This document shows, piece by piece, positions 42,248 to 50,291 of a stretch of 64,000 bases of DNA. The notes under the pieces were generated by a model. That model made no database searches. It was given only the letters and a program-made list of their open reading frames with translations, and was not told the origin of the DNA. Made by a program: the position numbers and the translations under genes. The DNA lies in contig OZ240251.1 in assembly GCA_965198285.1 (NCBI GenBank), forward strand, positions 930,001 through 994,000, written 5' to 3'. Source of the stretch: UBA11872 sp965198285. GTDB lineage: Bacteria > Chloroflexota > UBA11872. Position 1 is the first letter of the stretch, and the number at the start of each line of letters is the position of its first letter.

Positions 42248-44536
42248 GTGAGCGATATAAACACGTATGCAAGTGACCTTATGATTGACTTCCTCGACGC
42301 TTCCCACGACCGAATCAGATCAGCACTCACTCAGTCACTCGGTGACGCTTGGCTACGTGAAGGTGTCGAGCGTCACCTGAATCGCCGTGGACTTGAGCGT
42401 GCCCGAGAGATGCTGTCGTCTCCTATGGCAGTTGTCGACATGGGAAAGGCTGACGAAGACTTATATGGCGTTGAACATCTCGCAAGTATAGTACTTGGAA
42501 ACTGGCAGATCTTTGAAACTGCGTTTGTAGATCGCAAGCGTACAGAAGTTTACTTCGGTGAGGTTGCAGAGCTACGACACAATTTAGCACACCGTCGCCG
42601 GCATCATATATTGGAGAGAAAGGAACTGTTACGTTTCGTACGCAACGCGCAGATGCTATTGGCGGCCTTTAATTCACCGACCGCGTATCAGTTCGAGGCC
42701 ATAGCAGCGAGTCTGGAACAGGGTGGATCTCCATGGGGTAGCCAATTGGGCGGAGCACTTCCGCCGGCGATGGAGATCGTGCCGGATTTTGTGGGCCGTC
42801 ATTCTGAAATGACTGATCTGTCAATTTGGTTCACTTCGAATCGGTCTCAAAAATTCTTGATTTGGGGATACGGCGGATCTGGAAAGAGCGCTCTCGCATA
42901 TCAGTTTGCTCGCGCGGTGCAGGACGGGGGGGCATCCGGACTGGAGGCGGTCGTTTGGCTGAGTGCAAAGGCGCGCGAGTTTGTAGAAGGTGAAACGCGA
43001 AGCCGACGCGCTGACTTTGATAGCGTTGAATCATTCGCAGAGGCTCTCTGGATAAACCTCTACGGTACTGAGCCAACAGATGATCAGATGGCGAGTGAGG
43101 GGATTTTGAGAGAATTGACAGATACACCAGCCTTGGTAGTGGTCGATGATCTCGATACAGTTCTTAGTGACGAGGAACTCTCCCACTTACTCCTATTCGA
43201 GCTTCCGACTACGGCTAGTAAGATCATTTATACCTCGCGCCAGAGAATCCCAGGCGTTCCTCGGATGGATGTTGGTGGTTTTGATGATGTGGATCTCCGG
43301 TCGTTCATTCGGTCTCGCGCTAGTGAGTATGACTTGGATGTTGAGGAATGCCTTTCTCGCCTTAAGGCTATTCGATCTGTCACTGACGCCTTTCCGTTGT
43401 TTGTGGACGATCTTCTTCGGCAGGCTTTGGTGGATGGGCTTGCACGTGCAATAGATCAGTGGAGTCAACGTAAGGGCGATGCGGCTCGCGAATATGCCCT
43501 CCGACGACAACTTTCAGAGTTAGGAGAGCCTGCACGGCGAGCGATGATCGGTGTGGCTGTAGCTGAGCGGCCGGTTTCCATAGTGGAGCTGGCGACTATA
43601 TCAGGATACACAGGCGATGACGTAGGATTCGCGATCAACGACTTGCTTGGATGGCGACTTCTGAATCCACAGGGAACGAACTCAATGGGTGACCCCATGT
43701 TCTCGTGCAACAATAACACTCGTCGTCTCACGCAGAAGACCTATGGTCGGGATCCCGTGTATCCGGCTCTTCAACAGGCCTACAAGAGCCTTACTGGATC
43801 ACCGTTACCGGCAGCATTGCGCCGGGTCGTGGGTAGTGCGATTAGCATTGCAAATCAACTGGTCATCCGAGGCAATATTGAAGGTGCGTCCGAGATCTTG
43901 CGGGACACAATGAACGGAGACTTGGAACACAACGCTGACCTTTGGGGTGCGCTTGGGTGGGTGCTCAGTCGTCGTAGGGATAGCCAGTCTGTAATCGAGG
44001 CCCGAGAGGCCTTTGAGCGGTCACACGCATTGGGCTCGCGGAAAGAGGACACTTATTTTCACTGGGTTCAGTTGGAAAGCACGGTCGCCGATGAGTCAGT
44101 CAGTCAAGCCGATGACGACGCTCTGCTGGAGCGGTGGCGAGAAGCAGCCGCTGTCGCAGAAAAGGGAATCGCCCGATGTGGCGATACGCCTTTACTCTGC
44201 CAGGCTGCAGCTTATCTTCGGACTCGGGAGGCCAAGACACTTGAGCGGCTTATGCAGTTCGCGGCCGCTCAAGGCTGTTACACGCAGGGCGCTCGATGGG
44301 CTCGGAGGGCTCTTGAGACTCCAAATCCCTCGTCTCGGGACGTAAGTCGATCGGCGCTGTACCGGAGCCTTGTGGTTTCGTTGGACGGTGCAGGTGATCC
44401 CAGGGCCACGGTGAAAGCGCTTCTTGAATGGCGGGCGGCAGTCGGGAACGAAGACTATGAGTGGCGACGAGAGCGAGAAAGGCTAGGTAGGCTCTCGGAG
44501 TATGACGAGCTTCTGCCACCAACTGGTGATGGCTAG
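42248..44536 (+). CDS. Swt1-type HEPN domain fused to STAND (NB-ARC-like) ATPase, putative defence protein
   Basis: A 762-residue protein starting with GTG, with AGGAG five bases upstream. Residues 1-145 form a Swt1-type HEPN domain; RHNLAH at 110-115 is the R-x4-H RNase motif. Residues 180-460 form a STAND ATPase: FVGRHSEM linker, Walker A GYGGSGKSAL at 207-216, Walker B ALVVVDDLD at 295-303 and YTSRQR at 328-333. About 300 helical residues follow, with TPR-like units (ALGWVLSRRRDSQSVIEA, then FERSHALG), the usual sensor part. In known relatives (Avs and other NLR-like systems), ligand binding by the sensor leads to ATP-driven assembly and activates the effector, here an RNase. Codon and base use are visibly more AT-rich than in its neighbours, so acquisition by transfer is likely. 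Confidence 0.85.
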   Translation: MSDINTYASDLMIDFLDASHDRIRSALTQSLGDAWLREGVERHLNRRGLERAREMLSSPMAVVDMGKADEDLYGVEHLASIVLGNWQIFETAFVDRKRTEVYFGEVAELRHNLAHRRRHHILERKELLRFVRNAQMLLAAFNSPTAYQFEAIAASLEQGGSPWGSQLGGALPPAMEIVPDFVGRHSEMTDLSIWFTSNRSQKFLIWGYGGSGKSALAYQFARAVQDGGASGLEAVVWLSAKAREFVEGETRSRRADFDSVESFAEALWINLYGTEPTDDQMASEGILRELTDTPALVVVDDLDTVLSDEELSHLLLFELPTTASKIIYTSRQRIPGVPRMDVGGFDDVDLRSFIRSRASEYDLDVEECLSRLKAIRSVTDAFPLFVDDLLRQALVDGLARAIDQWSQRKGDAAREYALRRQLSELGEPARRAMIGVAVAERPVSIVELATISGYTGDDVGFAINDLLGWRLLNPQGTNSMGDPMFSCNNNTRRLTQKTYGRDPVYPALQQAYKSLTGSPLPAALRRVVGSAISIANQLVIRGNIEGASEILRDTMNGDLEHNADLWGALGWVLSRRRDSQSVIEAREAFERSHALGSRKEDTYFHWVQLESTVADESVSQADDDALLERWREAAAVAEKGIARCGDTPLLCQAAAYLRTREAKTLERLMQFAAAQGCYTQGARWARRALETPNPSSRDVSRSALYRSLVVSLDGAGDPRATVKALLEWRAAVGNEDYEWRRERERLGRLSEYDELLPPTGDG

Positions 44537-44675
44537 ACTGATCCGCAAAGATCAGGATCGTCAGCGCCTCCGCGGCCTCCTCCTGGAAGGCGCGGCCTCG
44601 CCGCCAGCGGTCACCGCTGGCCCGGACTACCTCAGCCAGCTTCGCGATCGCGTCCGCGGAGCCGGCCAGCGCTGA
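44529..44675 (+). pseudogene. ParD-type antitoxin, N-terminal part missing
   Basis: An open frame of 48 residues, starting at an ATG within the end of the HEPN-STAND gene, reads LIRKDQDRQRLRGLLLEGAA, followed by PDYLSQLRDRVR. This matches the toxin-binding C-terminal half of ParD antitoxins (family CC2985). The N-terminal DNA-binding half, which should end in YVRDLIRRDQ, is absent, because the low-GC gene occupies its place. No ParE toxin follows. Base composition switches back to GC-rich exactly here, so this marks the right edge of the inserted island. Confidence 0.7.
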
Positions 44676-44809
44676 CCGCAAAGAACGTCGTCCCTAGCGA
44701 TCGGGCGCGCCGCGCGACACTCCCGCCTCGCTGCCGGAGCCGCGCAAAAACTGAGTGCTGCCCACCCCGAGTGGCAACATCCAACCCCACGCTCTCAACC
44801 ACCTGACCC

Positions 44810-45844
44810 ATGACCCCCGACTACGACTGGCAAGCCCTCCACCGCGACGCCCTCGTCATCGACTCCCACAACGACACCATCGTCGGCCTCATCCGCCGTG
44901 ACTGTCAGAGCATGGCCGGACCTGACGCCCCGGCCCGCGCCGAGCCTGAAAGCCTGATCGGCTACCTGCGCGGACCCGCCGACACCGCCGAAATCCCCAT
45001 CCAGTCCGACCTCCCCGCCATGCGCGAGGGCGGAGTCGACGCCGGCTACTTCGCCGTCGACAACACCCGCGCCTGGGGCAACCATCTGGCCTACGTGCTG
45101 GACGGCTTCGGCTGGTTCCACGCCGAACTCCAGGCCCATTCGGATCAGATCGCCCTCGCCCTCACCGCCGCCGACATCCTGGCCGCCAAGGCCGCCGGCA
45201 AAGTCGCCGTCGTGCTGGCCATCGAAAACTCCGAGGCCCTCGAACGCAGCCTCCACGTCCTGCCCATGCTCTACCAGGTCGGCGTCCGCACCATGACCAT
45301 CACCCACTCCATCCGCACCTACGCCGGCGACGGCGAGCGCGCCCACCACTCCGGCGGCGGCCTCACCGAATTCGGCCACGACCTCATCGCCGCCATGAAC
45401 CAGATCGGCATGTTGGTCGACGTCTCCCACCTCAGCGTCCCCGCCTTCTGGCACGCCATGCAGGCCACCCAGGCCCCCGTCATCGCCAGCCACAGCTCCT
45501 GCCGCGCCCTCAACGAACACGGCCGCAACCTCCACGACGACCAGATGAAAGCCATCGCCGACGGCGGCGGCGTTATCGGCGTCAGCTGCGTCCACCACTT
45601 CGTCCACTGGACCAACCCCACCCTGGAGCTCTACCTCGACCACGTCGAACACGCCGTCAACATCGCCGGCATCGACCACGTCGGCTTCGGCTCCGACTTC
45701 GACGGCGGCTCCTACCTGCTGGACGACGCGCGCCAGGTCCCCCAGATCACCCACGGCCTCGCCGCCCGCGGCTGGCCCGAATCCAACCTCCGCAAATTCC
45801 TAGGCCTCAACCACCTCCGCGCCTTCCGCCAAGTCTGCGGCTAA
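44810..45844 (+). CDS. Membrane dipeptidase family protein (peptidase M19)
   Basis: A 344-residue M19 enzyme of the amidohydrolase fold. Zinc ligands: H-x-D in VIDSHNDTI, Glu in LAIENSEAL, His in LVDVSHLS, His in IASHSSCRAL, and Asp in VGFGSDFDGG, all present. The family cleaves dipeptides including those with D-residues. Members without signal peptide, like this one, are common in bacteria that use peptides as food. Confidence 0.92.
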   Translation: MTPDYDWQALHRDALVIDSHNDTIVGLIRRDCQSMAGPDAPARAEPESLIGYLRGPADTAEIPIQSDLPAMREGGVDAGYFAVDNTRAWGNHLAYVLDGFGWFHAELQAHSDQIALALTAADILAAKAAGKVAVVLAIENSEALERSLHVLPMLYQVGVRTMTITHSIRTYAGDGERAHHSGGGLTEFGHDLIAAMNQIGMLVDVSHLSVPAFWHAMQATQAPVIASHSSCRALNEHGRNLHDDQMKAIADGGGVIGVSCVHHFVHWTNPTLELYLDHVEHAVNIAGIDHVGFGSDFDGGSYLLDDARQVPQITHGLAARGWPESNLRKFLGLNHLRAFRQVCG

Positions 45845-45904
45845 ACGGGTACGCATCAGACCCGCCCCCGCAAGTGCCTTAGGGACTTTCAAATGTTTTG
45901 CCGC

Positions 45905-46408
45905 CTACCTTGGCAATCGGCCTTCGTATCTTGGTTTTAGACGCGCGTGTAAGAACGCTTCCAACAGCGCGAGAATGTGTTTACTTCTCGTCGAAGACAT
46001 CAGGACATTCACACGGCTCGTTTCACGCTTGATCCAGTCCCGCAGATCTCCACTATTGAGACCATCAACGTGTTCACTCAGCGACGGATCTTTCGATATT
46101 GACTTCGCTAACGTACTCTTAGCACTATTAATGTTGTAGTGTTGAGAGGTGTATCTTTCTTTCGTTTTTGGTCCAGCCTTTCCGATCTTTAGGCAGTTAC
46201 CATCAAACCAGAACCCATATATGGCCATTCTCCCGGTTGGCAAGCGCGATGGGGGCACATGTGGTGCAGGCAGAAATTCAACGTCTTCATCTTCGAAAAC
46301 TATCTCTTCTCCGGCTAGTTCGGACACGATACTGAAGTCCTCCAAAGCTGAAGTAATGTCCTCACACCAAGCCTCGGGTTCGGTCTGTACATCTGTCGGC
46401 TGTGTCAT
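45905..46408 (-). CDS. GIY-YIG-like nuclease domain protein
   Basis: This 167-residue protein has an acidic N-terminus of about 60 residues, then MAIYGFWFDGNCLKIGKAG, RYTSQHYNINSAKSTLAKS and, at the end, LLEAFLHARLKPRYEG. The spacing of Y-G-F, K-I-G, the Arg and the C-terminal Glu matches the GIY-YIG nuclease fold in its T5orf172/MUG113-like form, where KIG replaces YIG. The start overlaps the stop of the upstream PIN gene (ATGA), so it is the third gene of that operon. The gene is more AT-rich than its two operon partners and may have been added later. The nuclease call is from motif reading only. Confidence 0.55.
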   Translation of the reverse strand: MTQPTDVQTEPEAWCEDITSALEDFSIVSELAGEEIVFEDEDVEFLPAPHVPPSRLPTGRMAIYGFWFDGNCLKIGKAGPKTKERYTSQHYNINSAKSTLAKSISKDPSLSEHVDGLNSGDLRDWIKRETSRVNVLMSSTRSKHILALLEAFLHARLKPRYEGRLPR

Positions 46409-46830
46409 TCGAAATCCCTTTCGGCCGGCTGAGGTTTGGCGTCACCGTCCTGAATCACCCGCACCTCAACCCCAACCTCCAGCTCCCCCCACGCCCGATC
46501 CGCCGTCACCGCCGGCAACCCACGCATGGCCGCCAACTGCAAACACGCCCGATCGCCCAGCGAGAGCCCAAGATGGCGCGTGGATTGCCTAAGTTGACCG
46601 GAGGCAAGCGCCTGATCTTCGTCAAAGGCCACGACCTCCAGCCCCATCAGGGAAAACGGGTATAGCCACTCAGATGGAATCGCGCCTCGATCGGCGAACT
46701 TGGCGGCTACCTCCGCCAGATTGATCGCAGAGACCAGCGCATCGCCGCGGTAGCCAGAGACGACGTCTTGGCCCGGTTCTCTCAACAGCACGGCCAGAAT
46801 CGCCGACGAGTCGAGCACCGCCCGACTCAC
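46405..46830 (-). CDS. PIN-domain toxin (VapC family)
   Basis: A 141-residue PIN protein: VLDSSAILAVLLREP (first Asp), ALVSAINLAEVAAKFADRG (Glu), LSLGDRACLQLAAMRGLPAVTADRAW (two Asp). It overlaps the AbrB-type antitoxin gene by four bases (ATGA), the usual order antitoxin-toxin. It probably cleaves a structured RNA when the antitoxin is degraded. A third gene follows with the same overlap. Confidence 0.88.
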   Translation of the reverse strand: MSRAVLDSSAILAVLLREPGQDVVSGYRGDALVSAINLAEVAAKFADRGAIPSEWLYPFSLMGLEVVAFDEDQALASGQLRQSTRHLGLSLGDRACLQLAAMRGLPAVTADRAWGELEVGVEVRVIQDGDAKPQPAERDFE

Positions 46831-47357
46831 ATGGCCTCCTCGGCCGCGGCCTCCCGCCGTCGATCAGCTATCAACTCATCAACAAGACTCACCCCTTCGG
46901 GCACGTACTTCGCCAGCACTGCGCGGGCGCGCGCAAACTCCTTCTCATCGTTCACCACCCGCAACTCATCGCCATCCATCTGCATCACGATGTAATCGCC
47001 TTCGTCAACTTCCAGGGCCTTTCGATACGCCGCCGGAATCACCACCCGGCCACCCGGTCCAATCGCCGTCCGCACCAGCACCGGCAGTGAGTCCTCCGAC
47101 GCCGCATCCTCAGCCGGCATCGGCCGGCTCAGCTGCGTCTCCATAAACCCGCTCTGCACCAGCACATTCCGCACGTGCTGGTAGCGTGTGCCCACGAATC
47201 CCGCGATCTCCGAGCGGCTATACCCCGCCCGGAACAACGCCCGGATCTTGTCCGCCTTCGTCGTCAGCCCAGCCACAACCTCGTCCGCGGGCTGCCGACA
47301 GCAGACGCAGACACAGACACAGGACCCCTCATCACAGCTGCAGTCACAACACGTCAT
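46827..47357 (-). CDS. AbrB/MazE-type antitoxin with Cys-rich N-terminus and HTH
   Basis: A 176-residue protein of three parts. Residues 1-20 hold ten cysteines (MTCCDCSCDEGSCVCVCVCC), which look like a metal-binding tail. Residues 30-70 look like a helix-turn-helix (ADKIRALFRAGYSRSEIAGF). The SpoVT/AbrB swapped hairpin follows: IGPGGRVVIPAAYRKALEV and YIVMQMDGDELRVV. GGAG is found nine bases before the ATG, so the Cys-rich segment is really translated. Ordinary antitoxins of this type have neither the Cys tail nor the HTH. The antitoxin would repress the operon, and metal or redox state might control it; this last point is inference. Confidence 0.85.
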   Translation of the reverse strand: MTCCDCSCDEGSCVCVCVCCRQPADEVVAGLTTKADKIRALFRAGYSRSEIAGFVGTRYQHVRNVLVQSGFMETQLSRPMPAEDAASEDSLPVLVRTAIGPGGRVVIPAAYRKALEVDEGDYIVMQMDGDELRVVNDEKEFARARAVLAKYVPEGVSLVDELIADRRREAAAEEAM

Positions 47358-47537
47358 CGATAATCTCCTTCGACCGCCGTGCGAACCGCAAGCGGTATAC
47401 TTACAAGATGGCAGACAAACGTTTTAGTGCCAAATGATAGGTTTACACAGAGTCGTAGTTCTGCCTCGCTGCTCGCCTCGCCCTAGCCTCGCTGCCAATT
47501 AGACTGCGCCATCGTCCCCGGCCCAGGGAACCCCACC

Positions 47538-48428
47538 ATGCAACGACGCAAGCTCGGCCGCGTAAATCATCACAGCTCCGTCGCCACCCTCGGCGCCGCC
47601 GGCCTTGGGCGCGAGGACCTGCCCCAGGCCGTGGTCGACCAGGCCGTCGAACAAGCCCTCGCCGCCGGCGTCAACCACCTGGATATCGCCCCCACCTACG
47701 GCAACGCCATGGAACACATGGCCCCCTGGATGCCGCGCTTGCTCGAAGAGGATTGGTTCATCGGCGCCAAGACCCGCGGCCGCACCCGTGAGGACGCCTG
47801 GGACAACATCCGTTCCTGCCAGCAACGCCTCGGCGTGGAAACCTTCGACCTATTCCAACTCCACTCCGTCGTCGACTTCAGCGACCTCGACCAGGTCACC
47901 CAACCCGGCGGCGGCCTCGAGGCCCTCCTCGAAATGCGCCAGCAGGGCCTCACCCGCTACATCGGCATCACCGGCCACGGCCCCCTCGCCCCCGCCGTCC
48001 AGCTCGAGGCCCTCAACCGCTTCGACTTCGACACCGTCATGTTCCCCCTCGCCGCCGCCATCTACCTCAACCCCGGCTACCGCCGTGACGCCCAGGCCCT
48101 GCTGGCTGCCTGTCAGCAACGCAACGTCGGCGTCCAGACCATAAAAATGCTCGCCCGAGGCGGCTGGGGCGACGGCCCCCAGGAACTCAGCTGCTGGTAC
48201 GACCCCCATCGCGAGCAGCCCCAGATCGACCAGGCCCTCTGGTGGGTCCTTTCCCAGCCCGTCCACACCGCCCCGTCAACGGGTGAGACAACACTCCTCT
48301 CCCGCATCTTCTCCGCCGCCAAACGCTTCCGCCCGCTAGACGCCGCCGAACAAACCGCCGCCCTCGCCGCCCAACACCCCCCACGCCCCGAACCCCGCCT
48401 CGCCATCCCAGCCGCAGCCGTCCTCTAG
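47538..48428 (+). CDS. Aldo/keto reductase family protein
   Basis: A 296-residue TIM-barrel reductase: RRKLGRVNHHSSVATLGAAG, GVNHLDIAPTYGNAMEH (catalytic Asp and Tyr), FIGAKTRGRTREDAW (catalytic Lys) and FDLFQLHSVVD (His). The C-terminal NADPH motif is short and the tail is Pro/Ala-rich, so cofactor contacts may differ. It belongs to the group of predicted oxidoreductases with a C-terminal four-Cys cluster, but lacks that cluster. Substrate unknown. Confidence 0.87.
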   Translation: MQRRKLGRVNHHSSVATLGAAGLGREDLPQAVVDQAVEQALAAGVNHLDIAPTYGNAMEHMAPWMPRLLEEDWFIGAKTRGRTREDAWDNIRSCQQRLGVETFDLFQLHSVVDFSDLDQVTQPGGGLEALLEMRQQGLTRYIGITGHGPLAPAVQLEALNRFDFDTVMFPLAAAIYLNPGYRRDAQALLAACQQRNVGVQTIKMLARGGWGDGPQELSCWYDPHREQPQIDQALWWVLSQPVHTAPSTGETTLLSRIFSAAKRFRPLDAAEQTAALAAQHPPRPEPRLAIPAAAVL

Positions 48429-48442
48429 CGCTTCGCAATCCC

Positions 48443-48470
48443 GTAGGGGTACCCCTTGTGGGTACCCATG
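48443..48470. repeat. Palindromic intergenic repeat (double KpnI-type palindrome), copy 1
   Basis: GGGGTACCCC and TGGGTACCCA, two perfect palindromes, stand side by side, preceded by CAATCCyGTA. An identical 28-base core lies at 49549-49576. Both copies sit a few bases after a stop codon, which suggests a role in transcript ends or a small mobile repeat. Confidence 0.7.
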
Positions 48471-48515
48471 GGCTGGATGTGCAGCGGTGCTTAAGGCACG
48501 CCCACCGCTCAGCGC

Positions 48516-48728
48516 CTAGGCGTCTGGCCTGGGTTGCGTTGCCCGCTTAACGCCATCGTCTACCGGCCGCTGTCGCTTTTTGCCTCGGTAGAACACACCG
48601 CGCCTGGCGCCCGACCAATCAACCGTCTCCGGGATATCCGTCGTGTCAATCTGGTCATCCGGCAACGCCTCAAGCGCATCAAGTTCGGCCCTCTGCTCGT
48701 CAGTAAGGCCCAAATCTCGCTTGGTCAT
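48516..48728 (-). CDS. BrnA-like antitoxin N-terminal fragment
   Basis: About 70 residues from the ATG at 48728. LTDEQRAELDALEALPDDQI and TTDIPETVDWSGARRGVFYR match the N-terminal half of BrnA-type antitoxins. The ribbon-helix-helix that should follow (a VTIRLDAD-like strand) is missing, and a basic tail ends the protein. No BrnT toxin is next to it. It is either a short hypothetical family or a decayed antitoxin. Confidence 0.6.
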   Translation of the reverse strand: MTKRDLGLTDEQRAELDALEALPDDQIDTTDIPETVDWSGARRGVFYRGKKRQRPVDDGVKRATQPRPDA

Positions 48729-48793
48729 AAGCCATCCTCGCACGGGTCGTACCTTCCCGTACGCTCATGCCACCGGAGTTCAGAGGACTAGCC

Positions 48794-49552
48794 GTGGGCG
48801 ATTCTCAAGCAGCCGCCACCAGAGTCCGCACACCCCTGCCCACCTCCCTGGCCCAGCACTACCGCTGGCTCCTCACCCTCCCCACCCCACCACCTCAACG
48901 CCTCCTCGACGTCGGCGCCGGCGACGGCCGCCTCCTCCAGGTCGCCCGCGACCTCAACATCCCGCACCGCATCGGCCTCGAACGCAAACGCCCCTGGCGC
49001 CCCGCCAACTGCCAATTCGCCCCCACCATCGCCGACGGCCAGCGCCTCCCCTTCCAGAACGACACCTTCGACTGCGTCGTCGAAAACGAATCCCTCGAGT
49101 GGATCAAAAACCCCGTCCGCTACCTCCGCGAAGCCGCCCGCATCTGCACCCCAACCGGCGTCGTCCTCACCGACGACTCCGACTGGGACACCCTCGTCTA
49201 CGCCGTCCAGGACACCGCCCGCGCCCGCCGCATCCTCCGAACCTTCTGCGACACCGGCCCCAACGGCTGGATCGGCCGCGCGGCGCCATCACTCATGCGA
49301 CAGGCGGGCCTGCAGGACGTCACCGTCCACGTCCGCGTCATCGCCGAGCGCGAATTCGCCCCCCACACCCTCGGCTACCGCCAGGTCCAGGTCATCGACG
49401 AATGGCTCCGATCAGTCGGCGACATCAGCCCCACCCAGCTCGACGACTTCCATGCCGACCTCCACCACACCGCCCACCGCGGCGACTACCTCTTCACCCT
49501 CAACCGCTACATCTGCCTCGCCCGCCCCGCGCCACCCTCGCCAATCCTGTAG
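48794..49552 (+). CDS. Class I SAM-dependent methyltransferase
   Basis: About 252 residues from a GTG at 48794 that has AGAGGA seven bases upstream; an ATG at 48767 is possible. Motif I is LLDVGAGDGRLL, motif II region DGQRLPFQNDTFDCVVEN, then YLREAARICTPTGVVLTDDSDWD. This is the common Methyltransf_11 arrangement. The acceptor is unknown; similarity in layout to arsenite or menaquinone methyltransferases is only general. Confidence 0.85.
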   Translation: MGDSQAAATRVRTPLPTSLAQHYRWLLTLPTPPPQRLLDVGAGDGRLLQVARDLNIPHRIGLERKRPWRPANCQFAPTIADGQRLPFQNDTFDCVVENESLEWIKNPVRYLREAARICTPTGVVLTDDSDWDTLVYAVQDTARARRILRTFCDTGPNGWIGRAAPSLMRQAGLQDVTVHVRVIAEREFAPHTLGYRQVQVIDEWLRSVGDISPTQLDDFHADLHHTAHRGDYLFTLNRYICLARPAPPSPIL

Positions 49553-49576
49553 GGGTACCCCTTGTGGGTACCCATG
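49549..49576. repeat. Palindromic intergenic repeat (double KpnI-type palindrome), copy 2
   Basis: Same 28-base core as 48443-48470, starting on the stop codon of the methyltransferase gene. The flanks agree for about seven more bases on the left and diverge on the right. Confidence 0.7.
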
Positions 49577-49868
49577 CGCAAGCTGCAACCCAAACGTGCA
49601 CACCGCGCCCCCACGGTGCCCGGCTCCTCTTCGCAGCCTGCCCGCCCTTGGTGCGGCTCTTGGGTAGGGGCGGGTCTGAGACCCGCCTTCCGCTCTTATG
49701 GCACCCACGCAGCAAACGTCCGCCCCCGTTCGTGGTGAGCCGGGCCGGAGTATTTCATAGGCTCCGCCCTGAGCTTGTCGAAGGGCCCGTGTCGAACCAC
49801 CACCAGCCATCCCTGTCGGTGGTCAGCCTGCCCTGAGCTTGTCGAAGGGGACCGAGTCGAACCACCCC
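49577..49868. repeat. Repeat-rich intergenic region
   Basis: No gene is seen. The region holds a perfect inverted repeat, GGCGGGTCT at 49669-49677 with AGACCCGCC at 49679-49687; the CCCCCGTTCGTGGTGAGCC element near 49725-49745; and two copies of CCCTGAGCTTGTCGAAGGG at about 49767-49785 and 49831-49849, each followed by GTCGAACCAC. These are dispersed repeats of several families stacked together. Confidence 0.7.
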
Positions 49869-50075
49869 CTACCGCCGAGGCGGCTTATTCGCCAGCGCCA
49901 TGGCAATCAACAGCCCAATCGGCCCCAGAAAAAACCCCACAAAAAACCACGCCGGAGCCCAGAACTCGCCCCAATGCTCCGGCTGATCCTTCTTCGAAGC
50001 CACGTTCGACGTAACCCACCCAAACCCAACCGCCACCACAAACAGCACGAAGAAGATGGGTCCAGGATCCGACAT
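49869..50075 (-). CDS. Small two-helix membrane protein, unknown
   Basis: About 68 residues from the ATG at 50075 (another ATG at 50096). It starts SDPGPIFFVLFVVAVGFGWV (helix 1), then a polar segment KKDQPEHWGEFWAP, then AWFFVGFFLGPIGLLIAMALA (helix 2) and a basic end. It could be a small inner-membrane protein; I do not recognise the family. Codon pattern and layout support it, but conservation was not tested. Confidence 0.5.
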   Translation of the reverse strand: MSDPGPIFFVLFVVAVGFGWVTSNVASKKDQPEHWGEFWAPAWFFVGFFLGPIGLLIAMALANKPPRR

Positions 50076-50291
50076 CAGACCGCCCGCCCCCTCCACCAGT
50101 CCTCAAAGTCTACGCGCCAGCCCCTAAGCGCCGCCGCGCCGTTTTTCCCTCACCGTTGTGGGACAGCACCTGCGTGAGTCATCAAGCAATGTGTCGGCAT
50201 GCCGCTCTTCAACCCTCTCCATTGAGGGAAGCAACTGTGTGCGTCGTCAGCTGGTCTGCGGAGATTCCGCTCTTTCTCCTTCTCCCTTGAG

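Noticed and set aside
45846..45864. Weak inverted repeat CGGGT...ACCCG after the M19 gene as a terminator
   Set aside because: Only five pairs with a nine-base loop and no T tract; too weak to support.
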